Shown: positions 1-9,547, counted from the first letter of the stretch. The stretch: DNA of 64,000 nt from SCGC-AAA076-P13 sp964276145 (GCA_964276145.1 CAXYDN010000001.1:1-64000); one strand, 5' to 3'. Notes: generated by a model from the letters alone, not told the origin. Program-made: numbers and translations.

Positions 1-581
1 GAGGCCTTACAGCATATAGTGCGTTAAAAAAAGCTAATCCTAAAAAAGGAGATAGCATAGTCATTATAAGTGCTGGGGGGTTGGGCCTTCTTGCATTAAA
101 AATTGCAATAGCAGCTTTTGAGGTTAAAGCTATTGTAGTTGATATCGATGATGAAAAGTTGGCTACTGCAAAAAGCTTTGGCGCCTCAGAGGTAATAAAC
201 TCCAAAGATGAGGGGGCTGTTGCAAAAGTTATGGAGCTTTCAGGTGGCGCTGCATCAACCGTTTTAGATTTTGTAGGATCAGAAGCATCTGTGAATTTTG
301 GCTATAGCCTATTTGGAATAAATAAAGGTGGTTTATACGTTTTAGTTGGATTGTTGGGTGGTAAATTTGATCTACCACTTCCCCTTCATACATTTACTGC
401 AAGAACAATTTCTGGAACCTATGTTGGAAGTATGCAAGAGATGAAAGAATTAATGGATTTGGTAAGAGAAGGTAAGATTGAACCAGTTGCAGTTGAGACT
501 AGACCAGCATCTGAAGCTAGTGATACACTAGCGGACCTTAAGGCTGGTAAGATCAAAGGTTTGGTTTGTCTTAAGCATTAA
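1..581 (+). CDS. Zinc-type alcohol dehydrogenase-like protein, C-terminal part (5' end outside window)
   Basis: This is the C-terminal part of a medium-chain dehydrogenase/reductase, probably an NAD(P)-dependent alcohol dehydrogenase. The frame is open from base 3, before any ATG, so the gene begins left of the window and about 192 residues are visible. A dinucleotide-binding Rossmann segment is seen around 70-150, with an AGGLG glycine motif followed by a strand ending in VVDID, the acidic position that usually selects NAD. The expected helix DEKLATAKSFGA follows. The catalytic zinc ligands lie in the missing N-terminal half, so I cannot confirm zinc dependence or substrate. The next gene starts 5 bases after its stop, which suggests co-transcription. 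Confidence 0.85.
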   Translation, partial: GLTAYSALKKANPKKGDSIVIISAGGLGLLALKIAIAAFEVKAIVVDIDDEKLATAKSFGASEVINSKDEGAVAKVMELSGGAASTVLDFVGSEASVNFGYSLFGINKGGLYVLVGLLGGKFDLPLPLHTFTARTISGTYVGSMQEMKELMDLVREGKIEPVAVETRPASEASDTLADLKAGKIKGLVCLKH

Positions 582-586
582 ACACT

Positions 587-802
587 ATGATAAATATCAA
601 GAATAACAAAGCATTTATTTTATTAGCAGGAATTTTGTTTGCTGCTTCTATAACTGCTGATCCATTTATTCATGATCATTTTGAGGAAAGTGAATCACTT
701 ATAGAGTGTCAGCTTTGTGAAAACAAAACTGCTGATATTAAGAATGTTAAATCTGAAATAAATGAAAACATTCAATCATCCCTGATTAGTATAGAAAGTT
801 AA
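587..802 (+). CDS. Small exported protein with HDH and CxxC motifs
   Basis: I do not recognise a named family. The 71-residue product has a basic start, a hydrophobic stretch at about residues 9-22 and a likely signal-peptidase site after ITA. The mature part is only about 47 residues, with an HDH triplet followed by a CQLC cysteine pair, a combination that could bind a metal. It begins 5 bases after the dehydrogenase stop and lies about 100 bases upstream of a His-rich TonB receptor. A role in periplasmic metal handling is inference from this context. Function unknown; the short length makes it a moderately sure gene call. Confidence 0.6.
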   Translation: MINIKNNKAFILLAGILFAASITADPFIHDHFEESESLIECQLCENKTADIKNVKSEINENIQSSLISIES

Positions 803-905
803 TCAAGAATTATTTACTACTAACAGCAAATATTATCAATCAAGAGCTCCACCAAAAAAATAAATTTTATAGATTTTAAATTTTTATTTTTTTTAAGGAG
901 TTCTT
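803..905 (+). promoter_or_regulatory. Leader region of ZnuD-like receptor gene with strong RBS
   Basis: This 103-base gap is very AT-rich. It carries a clear Shine-Dalgarno AAGGAG at 895-900, six bases before the ATG at 906. No Zur-type or Fur-type inverted repeat could be picked out by eye, so the regulator of the metal-uptake genes is not shown by the sequence. Confidence 0.4.
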
Positions 906-3159
906 ATGAAAAAACTTTTAAGCACTTTAATAATATTAGGTGCTATACACACAAACGAAATTGCTTCACAAGATGTTGAAGAGATTATCGTGGTTACGTC
1001 TGCTTTGATAGACACAACCGAAATTACAAATCCATTGTACGTTATAGACGGAGATGAGATTATCGATGATGCAACAACAAGCCTAGGAGATGCTATTGAT
1101 AGCTATCTTGGAGTTTCTATTGCAGATTATGGTGCAGCTGTTGGACAGCCAATTATTAGAGGCATGTCAGGACCTAGAGTAAAAATTCTAAAAAATGGAA
1201 TGGTCAATAGAGATGTATCTGGTCTTGGTGCAGATCACTTAAACGATGTTGATCTTAATGATATTGAGCAAATAGAAATTGTTAAGGGTCCATCATCATT
1301 ACTCTATGCCAATGGAACTATTGGTGGAATCATTAATATTGTAGATGACTGCATCGCAGCAATGAATTATGAGCTTCCTGAATTAAAAGTTGGTTATGAA
1401 ACTCAATCAGTGAATGATGGTTCCTCCGAGTTCATTAACTTATAAAAATAATTTCAACGGCTTTAACGTTAATTTTGGTTATAAGAATACTGAATTTGGA
1501 AATTATGATATTCCCAATGGTGCGATGATGCATGAAGATGAAGACCATGATGAGCACGGTGATGAGGATCATCATGACGAAGATGGGCATGAAGAAAATC
1601 TGGGATTCGTTAATAATTCTGACTTTGCTGTTGAGGCTACTAAATTTGGTATTTCAAGAGCTGGTGACTGGGGTTATGTTGGTGTTTCAGTAGACAACCT
1701 TGAAAGTTTATATGGAATCCCTTTCCATGGTGACGATCATGGTGATGAACACGGAGATGATCATGGTGATGAAGATCATCATGACGAAGATGAGCATGAT
1801 GAGGACGAGCATCACGATGAACATGGTGAGGAAAGAATTTTCTCAACAACAGATTCTGAGAGCTTTACTATAAAAGGTTCCTATAATGTTAATGGCAATT
1901 TAGTTAATAAAATTGACTATACATATAGAGATACTGATTATACCTTAACTGAAGCACATGCCGAAGAAGAAGGACATGATGAACATGAAGGCGAAGAGGA
2001 ACATGAAGAGCATGCTCCAACAGTTTTTGCTAACAATGCCACTGAGTATGGTGCGATTTTTGATATCTCAAATGATATAAGAACTCAAAAATTATCATTT
2101 AATTATGTAGATGAAGATTCTTCAATAGTTGGAGAAGAAGCATTCATGAATCCCGCAAATAATGAAGTTCTAACACTTGGTTATTTTGTGGGCCAAGATT
2201 TTGATTTGTTTCATGTAGATTTGGGAATTAGATTAGATCAAGTTACAAGAACTGGAAGTGTTACTGATGAAGGTCATGGTGATGTTGATAGTTTTACTAT
2301 CGATGATGATGTTTTAAGCTTTGCTGTAAGTATTGGAAGAGATCTTTCTGATACATTAGAGTTAAATCTAGGCTTTTCTAGCGTAGAGAGACTGCCATCT
2401 GTAATTGAATTATTTATGAATGGTCCTCATATGGCAACAGGAAGACTTGAAACTGGTAATCCTAACCTTCAAAGTGAAACTTCAAATAATTTTGATATTA
2501 CTTTTAACTTTGAAAGTGGCGAATATTACGGCTATGCAAGTTTTTATATTAATGATGTTGATAATTACATTACCTTAATGGATGAAGATGAAGATCATGA
2601 TGAGCATGAAGATGAGCATCATGATGAAGATGAGCATCATGAAGATGAGGACGAAGATGATCATGCTGATGAGCATGACGATCATGGTCATGGAAACTTA
2701 ATACATGCAGATTATGTTCAAGAAGATGCTGAATTTGATGGATATGAAATTGAGTTCGGTAGAACTATGAGTCTAGCTTCTGGTGAATTAACTTTATCTT
2801 TTGGAAGAGATGTTGTAAATGCTAAATTTGCTGATGGACATAATGTTCCTAGAATTAATCCAGCAAGAAATGTTTACTCTCTATCTTACAAGCAAGACGA
2901 TATTGTCTTTAAGCTAAGCATGAAGGATGTTGATAAACAAAATGATATTGGTGAAGGTGAAACTGCTACTGAAGCATATCAAATGCTAGATACTAGATTA
3001 ACTAAAACTTTTGATTTAAGTGGAAAAAGTAAGTTGAAGGTATCATTATTTGGAAGAAACCTTCTTGATGAGGTGGCTAGAAACCATGCATCATTTGTTA
3101 AAAATGAAGTGCCGCTTCCTGGAAGAAATTATGGAATTAAATTTAATTTAACTTACTAA
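906..3159 (+). CDS. TonB-dependent receptor with His/Asp-rich loops, ZnuD-like (apparent +1 frameshift near 1430)
   Basis: Outer-membrane TonB-dependent receptor, probably for zinc or another divalent metal. The first frame (906-1445) has a signal peptide, a TonB-box-like EEIIVVTS and a plug domain with IRGMSGPRV and GPSSLLYANG motifs typical of the ZnuD branch. The barrel continues in the next frame to 3159 and ends in a short aromatic C-terminus, NLTY. The frames overlap around 1414-1445; dropping one base there restores a receptor of about 750 residues. Four His/Asp/Glu-rich tracts lie in presumed surface loops at 1531-1596, 1726-1833, 1957-2013 and 2581-2694. Neisserial ZnuD binds zinc with similar His-rich loops. 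The MerC-domain gene downstream fits metal transport. Whether the frameshift is real or a sequencing error is open; error is more likely. Confidence 0.85.
1531..2694 (+). repeat. Four low-complexity His/Asp/Glu tracts within the receptor
   Basis: The coding sequence contains runs built from GAT/GAC, CAT/CAC and GAA/GAG codons at 1531-1596, 1726-1833, 1957-2013 and 2581-2694. They encode alternating units such as HDEDEH, HGDEHGDD and DEHHDE. The units are irregular, so this is compositional repetition within loops and not an exact tandem array. Confidence 0.85.
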
Positions 3160-3183
3160 ATTAAACTTTTTCATTTAATATAA

Positions 3184-3219
3184 GCCCCCAATTCCTTAAT
3201 TAGGTTTTGGGGGTTTTTT
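3184..3219 (+). terminator. Rho-independent terminator after the metal receptor gene
   Basis: CCCCCAA at 3185-3191 pairs with TTGGGGG at 3207-3213. An inner CCT/AGG pair lies inside the loop, and six T residues follow at 3214-3219. It is the strongest terminator hairpin in the window. It ends only five bases before the ATG chosen for the MerC-domain gene. Confidence 0.9.
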
Positions 3220-3224
3220 ATATT

Positions 3225-3629
3225 ATGAAATCACAACTTACATCTGATAAATTTGCAATGTCGTTTTCGGCAATATGCCTTTTACATTGCTTATTTGCTC
3301 CATCTTTAATAATTCTTTCTTACAGTTCTCTAGCTCTAACAATAGAAAGTGAGCTCATTCATAAAGTAATTCTTTTACTAACAATCCCGGTAAGCATCTT
3401 TGCAATAAGCTTAGGTTATAAAAATCATTCAAATAATTCAATTATCTATACGGGTATTGCTGGTTTAACGATACTAATATCTGCCCTTCTTATTGGAGAA
3501 AGCATAGGTGAGAATGCTGAATTGGTATTAACTATGATAGGTTCCTTAATGGTCATTTATTGTCATTACAGAAATTATAAAATCTGTAAAGAAGTAAATT
3601 GTGACTGTCATGAAACTTCAAACGCATAA
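3225..3629 (+). CDS. MerC-domain integral membrane protein
   Basis: A membrane protein of about 134 residues matching the MerC mercury/metal transporter domain family. It has four hydrophobic segments. The first carries the family signature DKFAMS...CLLHCL, with the Cys and His near the membrane start, and the C-terminus has further cysteines (CKEVNCDC) and a His. I chose the ATG at 3225 because the family usually starts 8-12 residues before the DRxA-like motif; a TTG 18 bases upstream lies inside the terminator hairpin. No Shine-Dalgarno is visible, and the start follows the terminator T-run, so expression may depend on read-through. The partner receptor upstream suggests inner-membrane metal transfer, most plausibly zinc, but the ion is not proved. 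Confidence 0.8.
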   Translation: MKSQLTSDKFAMSFSAICLLHCLFAPSLIILSYSSLALTIESELIHKVILLLTIPVSIFAISLGYKNHSNNSIIYTGIAGLTILISALLIGESIGENAELVLTMIGSLMVIYCHYRNYKICKEVNCDCHETSNA

Positions 3630-3708
3630 TTCATTCTAATTTTATAAACTTCGATTAATTACTTTAAGTGCTAATTTATTGTAGAATGCGCTTTTTTATA
3701 GCGAAGAC

Positions 3709-6300
3709 ATGATCAAATATAAAAATCTTATATATTTACTTTTAGTAAGTCCTATTATTAATGCAAATGTTGGTATAGAAGAAATTATTACTACAGGCTC
3801 ACTTGTAAATAATCCCGAACAAGATGCATCACCAATTGATGTGATTACTCAAAAAGATTTTGAAAATTTTAATATCTCTAATTTTGGAGAAATTAGTAAA
3901 TATATAACTTCGTCATCTGGATCACATTTTCAGACAAATGCGCTTGAGGGTGTTGATCAAGGAATGGCTTCTATCACTCTTAGAGGTTTAGATCATGCTT
4001 CTACACTTCTTCTTGTTAACTCCAAAAGACATACATTTGCTGGCACCCCATCAAATCAAGGTGAGGGATATATAGATGTTAATATCATCCCTGAAATAGC
4101 TATCAAGCAGATTGAAATTCTTAAAGAAGGTGCAACTTCTTTATATGGATCTGATGCTGTTGCTGGTGTTGTAAATGTTTTAACTCAGAAAGATTTTGAG
4201 GGATTTAAAGTTCGTGTAAGTGATTATGGAACAACAAACTATAATCAAAATGACAAGTCATTAGGTTTGCTAATAGGATCAAATTACAAGAATGGTAATT
4301 ACATTCTTGGTATTAACCTATTAGATAGATCCTCTCTTTCTGCATCTGAAATTCCTGGGATAGCGGAGCTTGGTTTAAGCACTTTAGGAAAATCATTTAA
4401 AACTTCTGCTGCTGATACTATTGATGATGGGCTTTATGCAGGTAGTTATGAGGCAAATCAGTGGGTGCCTGATCCTCAATGTGAAAACAATGGCGGTGTT
4501 ATAGCTGGATCTTTTTGTAAATTTTTATACGGTAATAGGTTCAATATAGTTAATGATGAAGATCATGCTAAAGCTTATGCTAATTTAACATTTCAAAAAA
4601 ATAATTTTAATTATGAGATGACGTTTATGACGTCTAGAGTTGAGGTTAATGATAATCCACAGTCGCCTTCATACCCTGCTCTTCCGTTTCTTTCTAGAAA
4701 AATACAACCCAATCAAGGCGGAAGTCCATTCAATGTTCCAGTAACTTGGTATGGGCGCCCTCTTGGATCAGAGTTTGCTTCACCATTCTCCCCAAAAGAT
4801 ATAAAACAATACAATCTCAGTCAAACAATTGAAAAAAATATTACCAAAGATACTCAATTAGAGGCTTCTTTAACTATAAGTAATCATTCTAACGAGCATT
4901 ACAGGCCTGATATTATTGATTCAAGATTCTTAGAATCTCTAAATGGAACTACCATGGGACAACCCAATGGAACTGTTTTGTATTGGAATATATTTGATTC
5001 ATCAAACAATTCTCAAGAATTAATTGACTATGTGAGAGGCGCCGAAGTTTCGTCCAAAGAGGCTTCTTTAAAAACATTAGATCTTATATTTAGAACTAAT
5101 CAAGATAGCTATGAAATAGCATACGGTCTTCAGCTAAATGATGAAGAATTAAAAATTTCATACGATGACGTTAGCAGGGCTGAATTTGATCCAAATGGAA
5201 GAATTATTAAGTCAGCAGACTTGTTCTTTTTGGGAGGTGGCATCAATGTATCAAAAAATAGAAATAAGTATGCAGGCTTCTTTGAAATTCAACCTAAGCC
5301 TAATAAAAATTTAGATATTAGAATTGCGGGAAGGTTTGAAGAGTTTGAAAATGATTCATCATTCGATCCTAAAGTTTCTTTTAAGTACTCTATGTCAAAC
5401 AAGATAACTTTAAGAGCATCTAAAAGCTCATCTTTTTCCATGCCCTCAATGGCACAAATGTTTTCAAGTGATATTAACCTTGGGAGTGTAAGAGACTATA
5501 ACGGAGACTCTCCATTCGTAAGACAGGCAAGAATTGGCAATCCTAATCTTAAGCCTGCAACCTCGGATAATATTAATATTGGTCTGATTTTTGAAGATCA
5601 AGGGCAGAGACTAAGTATTGATTACTGGAATATAAAATATAAAGATAGAATTGAAGCTCAAAGTGCTCAAGTTATTCTAAACACAGATCCAAATGGACCA
5701 AGTATTACAAGAAATACTAATAATGATTTAATTGGTGTTACTACAACCTATTTCAATGAAGAATCCACAGAGGTTTCAGGAGTTGATTACAGTTACGATT
5801 CTTTATTGGCGTCTTCAAGCAAATATGGAGATATAAAACTATCAATTAATGCTACGGTTTTAATTGAGTTTCTAACCCCAGCTTTGGCAAATGAAGGCCT
5901 GGAAACTATGGTAAATAGGGTTGGCAAATTTAACTATGACACTAATACACACTCGCTTCCAAAAAAGAAAATTAATGCTTTTCTAGAATGGGACCATTTA
6001 GATTATGAAATAAATTTAAATGCTAGACATATTGACGGTTATAAAAACCAAAGACCTGTCACAGGCTTGGGACTCTCATATGGATATAAAAATACTATTG
6101 ATTCATTCTTAGTTTTTGATTTGTCTCTTAAAAGAACTTTCATTCTTGAAAGGGGTGAAATTGATTTAAAACTATCTATTATTAATTTATTCGATGAGTC
6201 TGCCCCAAGACTATATGATGCTCCAGACTTTAGTTTTGATACTAGAGTTCATGATCCCAGAGGAAGAATTACTGGTATCAATTTTGAATATAGGCATTAA
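3709..6300 (+). CDS. TonB-dependent outer-membrane receptor, substrate unknown
   Basis: An 863-residue outer-membrane receptor. A signal peptide ends near ANA at about residue 20, followed by a TonB-box-like EEIITTGS and a plug at roughly 30-165 with LRGLDHASTLLLVNSKR and LKEGATSLYGSDAVAGVVN motifs. The rest reads as a 22-strand barrel. The plug signature is that of receptors often annotated for siderophores, vitamin B12 or carbohydrates, and nothing in the sequence names the substrate. Unlike its neighbour it has no His-rich loops, so metal uptake is not implied. A cysteine pair occurs in an extracellular-looking loop (DPQCENN...FCKF). The gene is flanked by its own terminator. Members of the SAR86 clade are known to carry many such receptors. 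Confidence 0.9.
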   Translation: MIKYKNLIYLLLVSPIINANVGIEEIITTGSLVNNPEQDASPIDVITQKDFENFNISNFGEISKYITSSSGSHFQTNALEGVDQGMASITLRGLDHASTLLLVNSKRHTFAGTPSNQGEGYIDVNIIPEIAIKQIEILKEGATSLYGSDAVAGVVNVLTQKDFEGFKVRVSDYGTTNYNQNDKSLGLLIGSNYKNGNYILGINLLDRSSLSASEIPGIAELGLSTLGKSFKTSAADTIDDGLYAGSYEANQWVPDPQCENNGGVIAGSFCKFLYGNRFNIVNDEDHAKAYANLTFQKNNFNYEMTFMTSRVEVNDNPQSPSYPALPFLSRKIQPNQGGSPFNVPVTWYGRPLGSEFASPFSPKDIKQYNLSQTIEKNITKDTQLEASLTISNHSNEHYRPDIIDSRFLESLNGTTMGQPNGTVLYWNIFDSSNNSQELIDYVRGAEVSSKEASLKTLDLIFRTNQDSYEIAYGLQLNDEELKISYDDVSRAEFDPNGRIIKSADLFFLGGGINVSKNRNKYAGFFEIQPKPNKNLDIRIAGRFEEFENDSSFDPKVSFKYSMSNKITLRASKSSSFSMPSMAQMFSSDINLGSVRDYNGDSPFVRQARIGNPNLKPATSDNINIGLIFEDQGQRLSIDYWNIKYKDRIEAQSAQVILNTDPNGPSITRNTNNDLIGVTTTYFNEESTEVSGVDYSYDSLLASSSKYGDIKLSINATVLIEFLTPALANEGLETMVNRVGKFNYDTNTHSLPKKKINAFLEWDHLDYEINLNARHIDGYKNQRPVTGLGLSYGYKNTIDSFLVFDLSLKRTFILERGEIDLKLSIINLFDESAPRLYDAPDFSFDTRVHDPRGRITGINFEYRH

Positions 6301-6315
6301 CTAAAATAAGTAACT

Positions 6316-6338
6316 AAAAGGATTGATAACCCTTTTTT
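6316..6338 (+). terminator. Likely Rho-independent terminator after second TonB receptor gene
   Basis: AAAAGG at 6316-6321 and CCTTTT at 6331-6336 form a six-base stem with a nine-base loop, and the T-run continues to 6338. The stem is short and AT-rich, so strength is uncertain. It separates the receptor from the RNase gene 26 bases downstream. Confidence 0.6.
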
Positions 6339-6363
6339 ATCAAATATAAATTAAACTCACACA

Positions 6364-7857
6364 ATGAATGAGCTTGAAAGCACCATATCTCAAATTATTG
6401 AAGAAAATTTTATTCCCTATGAATGGAATGAAAACATTGACAATGAACTTGATGACCTCAGTTTAGACACAGGTCTAAAAAGAAAAGATTTAACAAAGGT
6501 ACCTTTTGTAACAATCGATGGAGCTGATGCTAAAGACTTTGATGATGCCGTTTATTGTAGCCTTAATGATTCATCATTTATTTTAGATGTTGCTATTGCT
6601 GATGTTGCTGAGCTAGTTAAATTAGAGTCAGCATTAAATAAAGAAGCTATGCAAAGAGGAACTTCGATTTATTTTCCCTCAAAAGTAATTCCAATGCTTC
6701 CTGAAAAAATATCAAATAACTTGTGCTCACTAGTTCCAAATGAGATTCGTAACGTGTTGGTGTGTGAAATAGTATTTTCATTGAATGGAGATCTGACTTC
6801 ATATAAATTTTTTGAAGCAAGAATAAAGTCTCATAAGAGAATGACATATAGCGAAGTTGAAGACTATGTTAAAAACCGAAATTTAAATGCATCAAAAAAC
6901 ATAAAAGATTCATTAGATTCTTTAAACATTCTCACAAAAAATCTATTAGCAAAAAGAAGTAAGAGGCAGGCGCTTGAGATTAATAGTCAAGAGCCAATAC
7001 TTCAAATAAATAAAAATGGAAAAATAGAAAATATTTCAGTCCCAAACAGACTTTATGCACATCAAATGATAGAGGAATCTATGCTTGCAGCTAATGTTTG
7101 TGCTGCCAGTTTCATGAATAAGCATTATAAGTTTGGTGTTTATAGGGTTCATGAAAAACCAGATGATATTAAACTAGATAGTCTAAAAGCTTTCTTCTCT
7201 TTAAAAGGCTTTTCGGGTGGTTTTAAAAAAGAACCTCTAGAATTAATTACCCAATGTTTAAAATATTCATCAAAAAAAGATTTAAGTAAAGTTTTACAAA
7301 CCGTTGTCCTTCAAAGCTTAAAAAGAGCAGAATATTCAACAAAGGAAATTGGTCATTTTGGCCTTCAGTTAGATAGGTATTCTCATTTCACATCTCCTAT
7401 CAGAAGGTATCCAGATCTTATGACTCATAGACTCATAAAAAATATTCTAAATAATGGAAATTTAGAAATTGATAAAGAGCTTATTGAAGAAGATTGCAAA
7501 GAGATGTCAGAATTAGAAAGAATTGCTGAAAAAGCTTCGAGACAAGTGACTCAGCAGATGATTTGTTATCATATGAAAAACTTTATTGGTCACGAATTTA
7601 ACAGTGTCGTAACTGGAATAACTGATTTTGGTTTATTTGCAGAGATTGATGGCTTTTATGTCTCTGGATTGATACATGTTACTGATTTACCAGGTGATAG
7701 ATATTTTTATGATAGAGAAGCGAACTTATTAAAAGGTAAAAAAACTGGAAGGACATATAGGTTAGGACAAAATATAAAGATAAAAATAGCCAACGTAACA
7801 CCTCAGGAAAGAAAAATAACTTTAATACCAGATCACAGATCAAGCAATAAGAGATGA
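6364..7857 (+). CDS. rnr: RNase R/II family 3'-5' exoribonuclease, lacking N-terminal cold-shock domains
   Basis: Processive 3'-5' exoribonuclease for RNA turnover. The RNB catalytic domain begins almost at once: IDGADAKDFDDAVY at residues 51-64 supplies the four metal-binding aspartates (D52, D58, D60, D61) equivalent to those of E. coli RNase R. The family motif HFTSPIRRYPDL lies further on, and an S1 RNA-binding domain covers about residues 410-490. At 497 residues it is far shorter than E. coli RNase R (about 813): the helix-turn-helix and both cold-shock domains are absent. The region upstream holds a terminator, not a degraded reading frame, so the short form looks natural. The next gene, rlmB, overlaps its stop by four bases, the usual rnr-rlmB pairing. 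No clear Shine-Dalgarno precedes the ATG. Confidence 0.9.
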   Translation: MNELESTISQIIEENFIPYEWNENIDNELDDLSLDTGLKRKDLTKVPFVTIDGADAKDFDDAVYCSLNDSSFILDVAIADVAELVKLESALNKEAMQRGTSIYFPSKVIPMLPEKISNNLCSLVPNEIRNVLVCEIVFSLNGDLTSYKFFEARIKSHKRMTYSEVEDYVKNRNLNASKNIKDSLDSLNILTKNLLAKRSKRQALEINSQEPILQINKNGKIENISVPNRLYAHQMIEESMLAANVCAASFMNKHYKFGVYRVHEKPDDIKLDSLKAFFSLKGFSGGFKKEPLELITQCLKYSSKKDLSKVLQTVVLQSLKRAEYSTKEIGHFGLQLDRYSHFTSPIRRYPDLMTHRLIKNILNNGNLEIDKELIEEDCKEMSELERIAEKASRQVTQQMICYHMKNFIGHEFNSVVTGITDFGLFAEIDGFYVSGLIHVTDLPGDRYFYDREANLLKGKKTGRTYRLGQNIKIKIANVTPQERKITLIPDHRSSNKR

Positions 7858-8576
7858 CAAGGAAAGAAAATGATTTAAGGATTGGTTTTCATAGCATTGA
7901 AAGCATAATTAATCATAACCCTCATAAAATTAAAAAAGTTTTATTACCTGCGAATAGAGATGATTTACGAATAAATGAACTCATAACATCAATGGATAAA
8001 AACGATATTAAATATGAGGTTTCTAATAAAGTAAAACAAGAACCTGAAGCCATGATTGCAAATGATCCTGAGCTTAATTTTAAAGATCTAAAGAATTACC
8101 TGAACTCAAATTTTGTTAACCAGCCATTAATTTTAATATTAGATAATGTTATTGACCCTAGAAATCTAGGTGCATGTATTAGATGTGCCGCTGTAGCTGG
8201 TGTTGATGCAATGATCATCAATAAACATCAATGTGCGCCTATAAATACAATTGCTCATAAAGTTTCAGCAGGAGGTGCTGAGGTCATAAAATTATTTCAT
8301 GTTACTAATTTGGTGAATTGCCTTAAATTTCTGAGTGAGATAAATGTAAGCATTTATGGTTTAAGTGAACATGCCGAGCAAAGCTATCATGAGTATGATT
8401 TTATATCTCCAACAGCAATAATCATGGGGGCTGAGGAATCAGGTATAAGAGAAAAAACACTTGAAAGATGTGACTATAAAATTAACCTTAGTGGCAATAA
8501 GTTATTTAAAAGCTTTAATGTTTCTGTTGCAACTGGGATAATATTGTCAGAAGCTAATAGGCAGCGTCAAAAATAA
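7854..8576 (+). CDS. rlmB: 23S rRNA (guanosine-2'-O)-methyltransferase RlmB
   Basis: SpoU-family (SPOUT) methyltransferase that in E. coli modifies G2251 of 23S rRNA in the peptidyl-transferase centre. All three SpoU motifs are visible: motif 1 NVIDPRNLGACIR near residues 98-110, motif 2 IMGAEESGI near 190, and motif 3 FNVSVATGI at 221-229, where Leu is more usual than Phe at the first position. The N-terminal GFHSIESII element is the substrate-binding domain start. At 240 residues it is the family's normal size. Its ATG overlaps the RNase stop (ATGA), so translation is probably coupled. The pairing with rnr links decay and rRNA maturation. Confidence 0.93.
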   Translation: MTRKENDLRIGFHSIESIINHNPHKIKKVLLPANRDDLRINELITSMDKNDIKYEVSNKVKQEPEAMIANDPELNFKDLKNYLNSNFVNQPLILILDNVIDPRNLGACIRCAAVAGVDAMIINKHQCAPINTIAHKVSAGGAEVIKLFHVTNLVNCLKFLSEINVSIYGLSEHAEQSYHEYDFISPTAIIMGAEESGIREKTLERCDYKINLSGNKLFKSFNVSVATGIILSEANRQRQK

Positions 8577-8591
8577 ATAATAATGAATTAA

Positions 8592-9510
8592 ATGTTAAAG
8601 CAAAGAACACTCAGGAACCCAATTAAAGCAGTTGGCATAGGCCTTCATACTGGTCAAAACATAACTATGGAACTGTTACCTGCGGATGTGAATACAGGCA
8701 TTAACTTTATTAGAAAAGATATAGATGAGGATTTATTAATTCCGGCTATTGCTGAAAATGTTGGTGATACAAGTCTATCAACTGCATTAATTAAAGATGA
8801 TGTAAAAATATCAACTATTGAACATCTACTTTCTGCTATTGCTGGTCTTGGTGTTGATAATTGTTTAATTAAAGTAGACGGGCCAGAGGTTCCGATAATG
8901 GATGGGAGCTCCAGTCCCTTTGTATTTTTAATTCAGTCGGCTGGTCTAGAAGATCAAGATGCTTTGAAGAAATTCATAAACGTTAAAAAGGAAATCACTG
9001 TAACCCGTGATGATGCTTATGCATCCATAAAGCCCTTTAATGGCTTTAAAGTATCCTTTAAAGTAGATTTTGACCATCCAGTCCATAAAAAACTTCCTAG
9101 TGAATCTATTATTGATTTTTCTTCCACATCATTTGTAAAAGAAGTATGCCGAGCAAGAACATTTGGTTCTTGGAATGAAAAAGAGCTTCTGCAGTCAAAA
9201 AATTTAGCTCTTGGTGCCAGCGTTTCAAATGCAATTGTTTTTGGTGAAGAAAAGATTCTTAACGAAGAAGGGCTTAGATTTAATGACGAAATAGTAAAAC
9301 ATAAAATGCTAGATGCTATTGGCGACCTATACCTTCTTGGTGGCAACCTTATTGGTCAATTCTCTGGTTATAAATCAGGTCATGCTTTAAATAATCAATT
9401 ATTAAGAAAAATTATTTCAGATAGCTGATGCCTATGAAGTTGTTGAGTTTGAAAACTCAGAAAATGCCCCAATTTCATATGTAAGACCACCTTTTGGAGA
9501 TATGGAATAA
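8592..9510 (+). CDS. lpxC: UDP-3-O-acyl-N-acetylglucosamine deacetylase LpxC (one-base frameshift near 9422)
   Basis: Zinc deacetylase that catalyses the committed step of lipid A synthesis in the cytoplasm. Zinc ligands H78 (in TIEHLLSA), H237 and D241 (in KHKMLDAIGD), and the catalytic H264 (SGHALNN) are all present. The first frame stops at 9428, after residue 278, but the expected LpxC C-terminus (DAYEVVEF...APISYVRPP) follows in the +1 frame and ends at 9510. Removing one base near 9422 gives 305 residues, the same length as the E. coli enzyme. The gene is essential in most Gram-negatives and the active site is intact, so a sequencing error is the likely cause. It starts 15 bases after rlmB and precedes secA, as in enterobacteria. 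Confidence 0.92.
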
Positions 9511-9547
9511 CTTTAAAAGTTTGGTAACTTTTAGTAAGAAAAAAAAT

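Noticed and set aside
1640..1849. His-rich 69-codon frame antisense to the receptor gene
   Set aside because: It is the mirror of the Asp/His codon repeats; its histidines come from complementary GAT/ATC-type codons, with no RBS.
1531..2694. Repeats considered as a CRISPR or tandem satellite
   Set aside because: Units are irregular, protein-coding and in frame with conserved barrel segments; no regular spacer exists.
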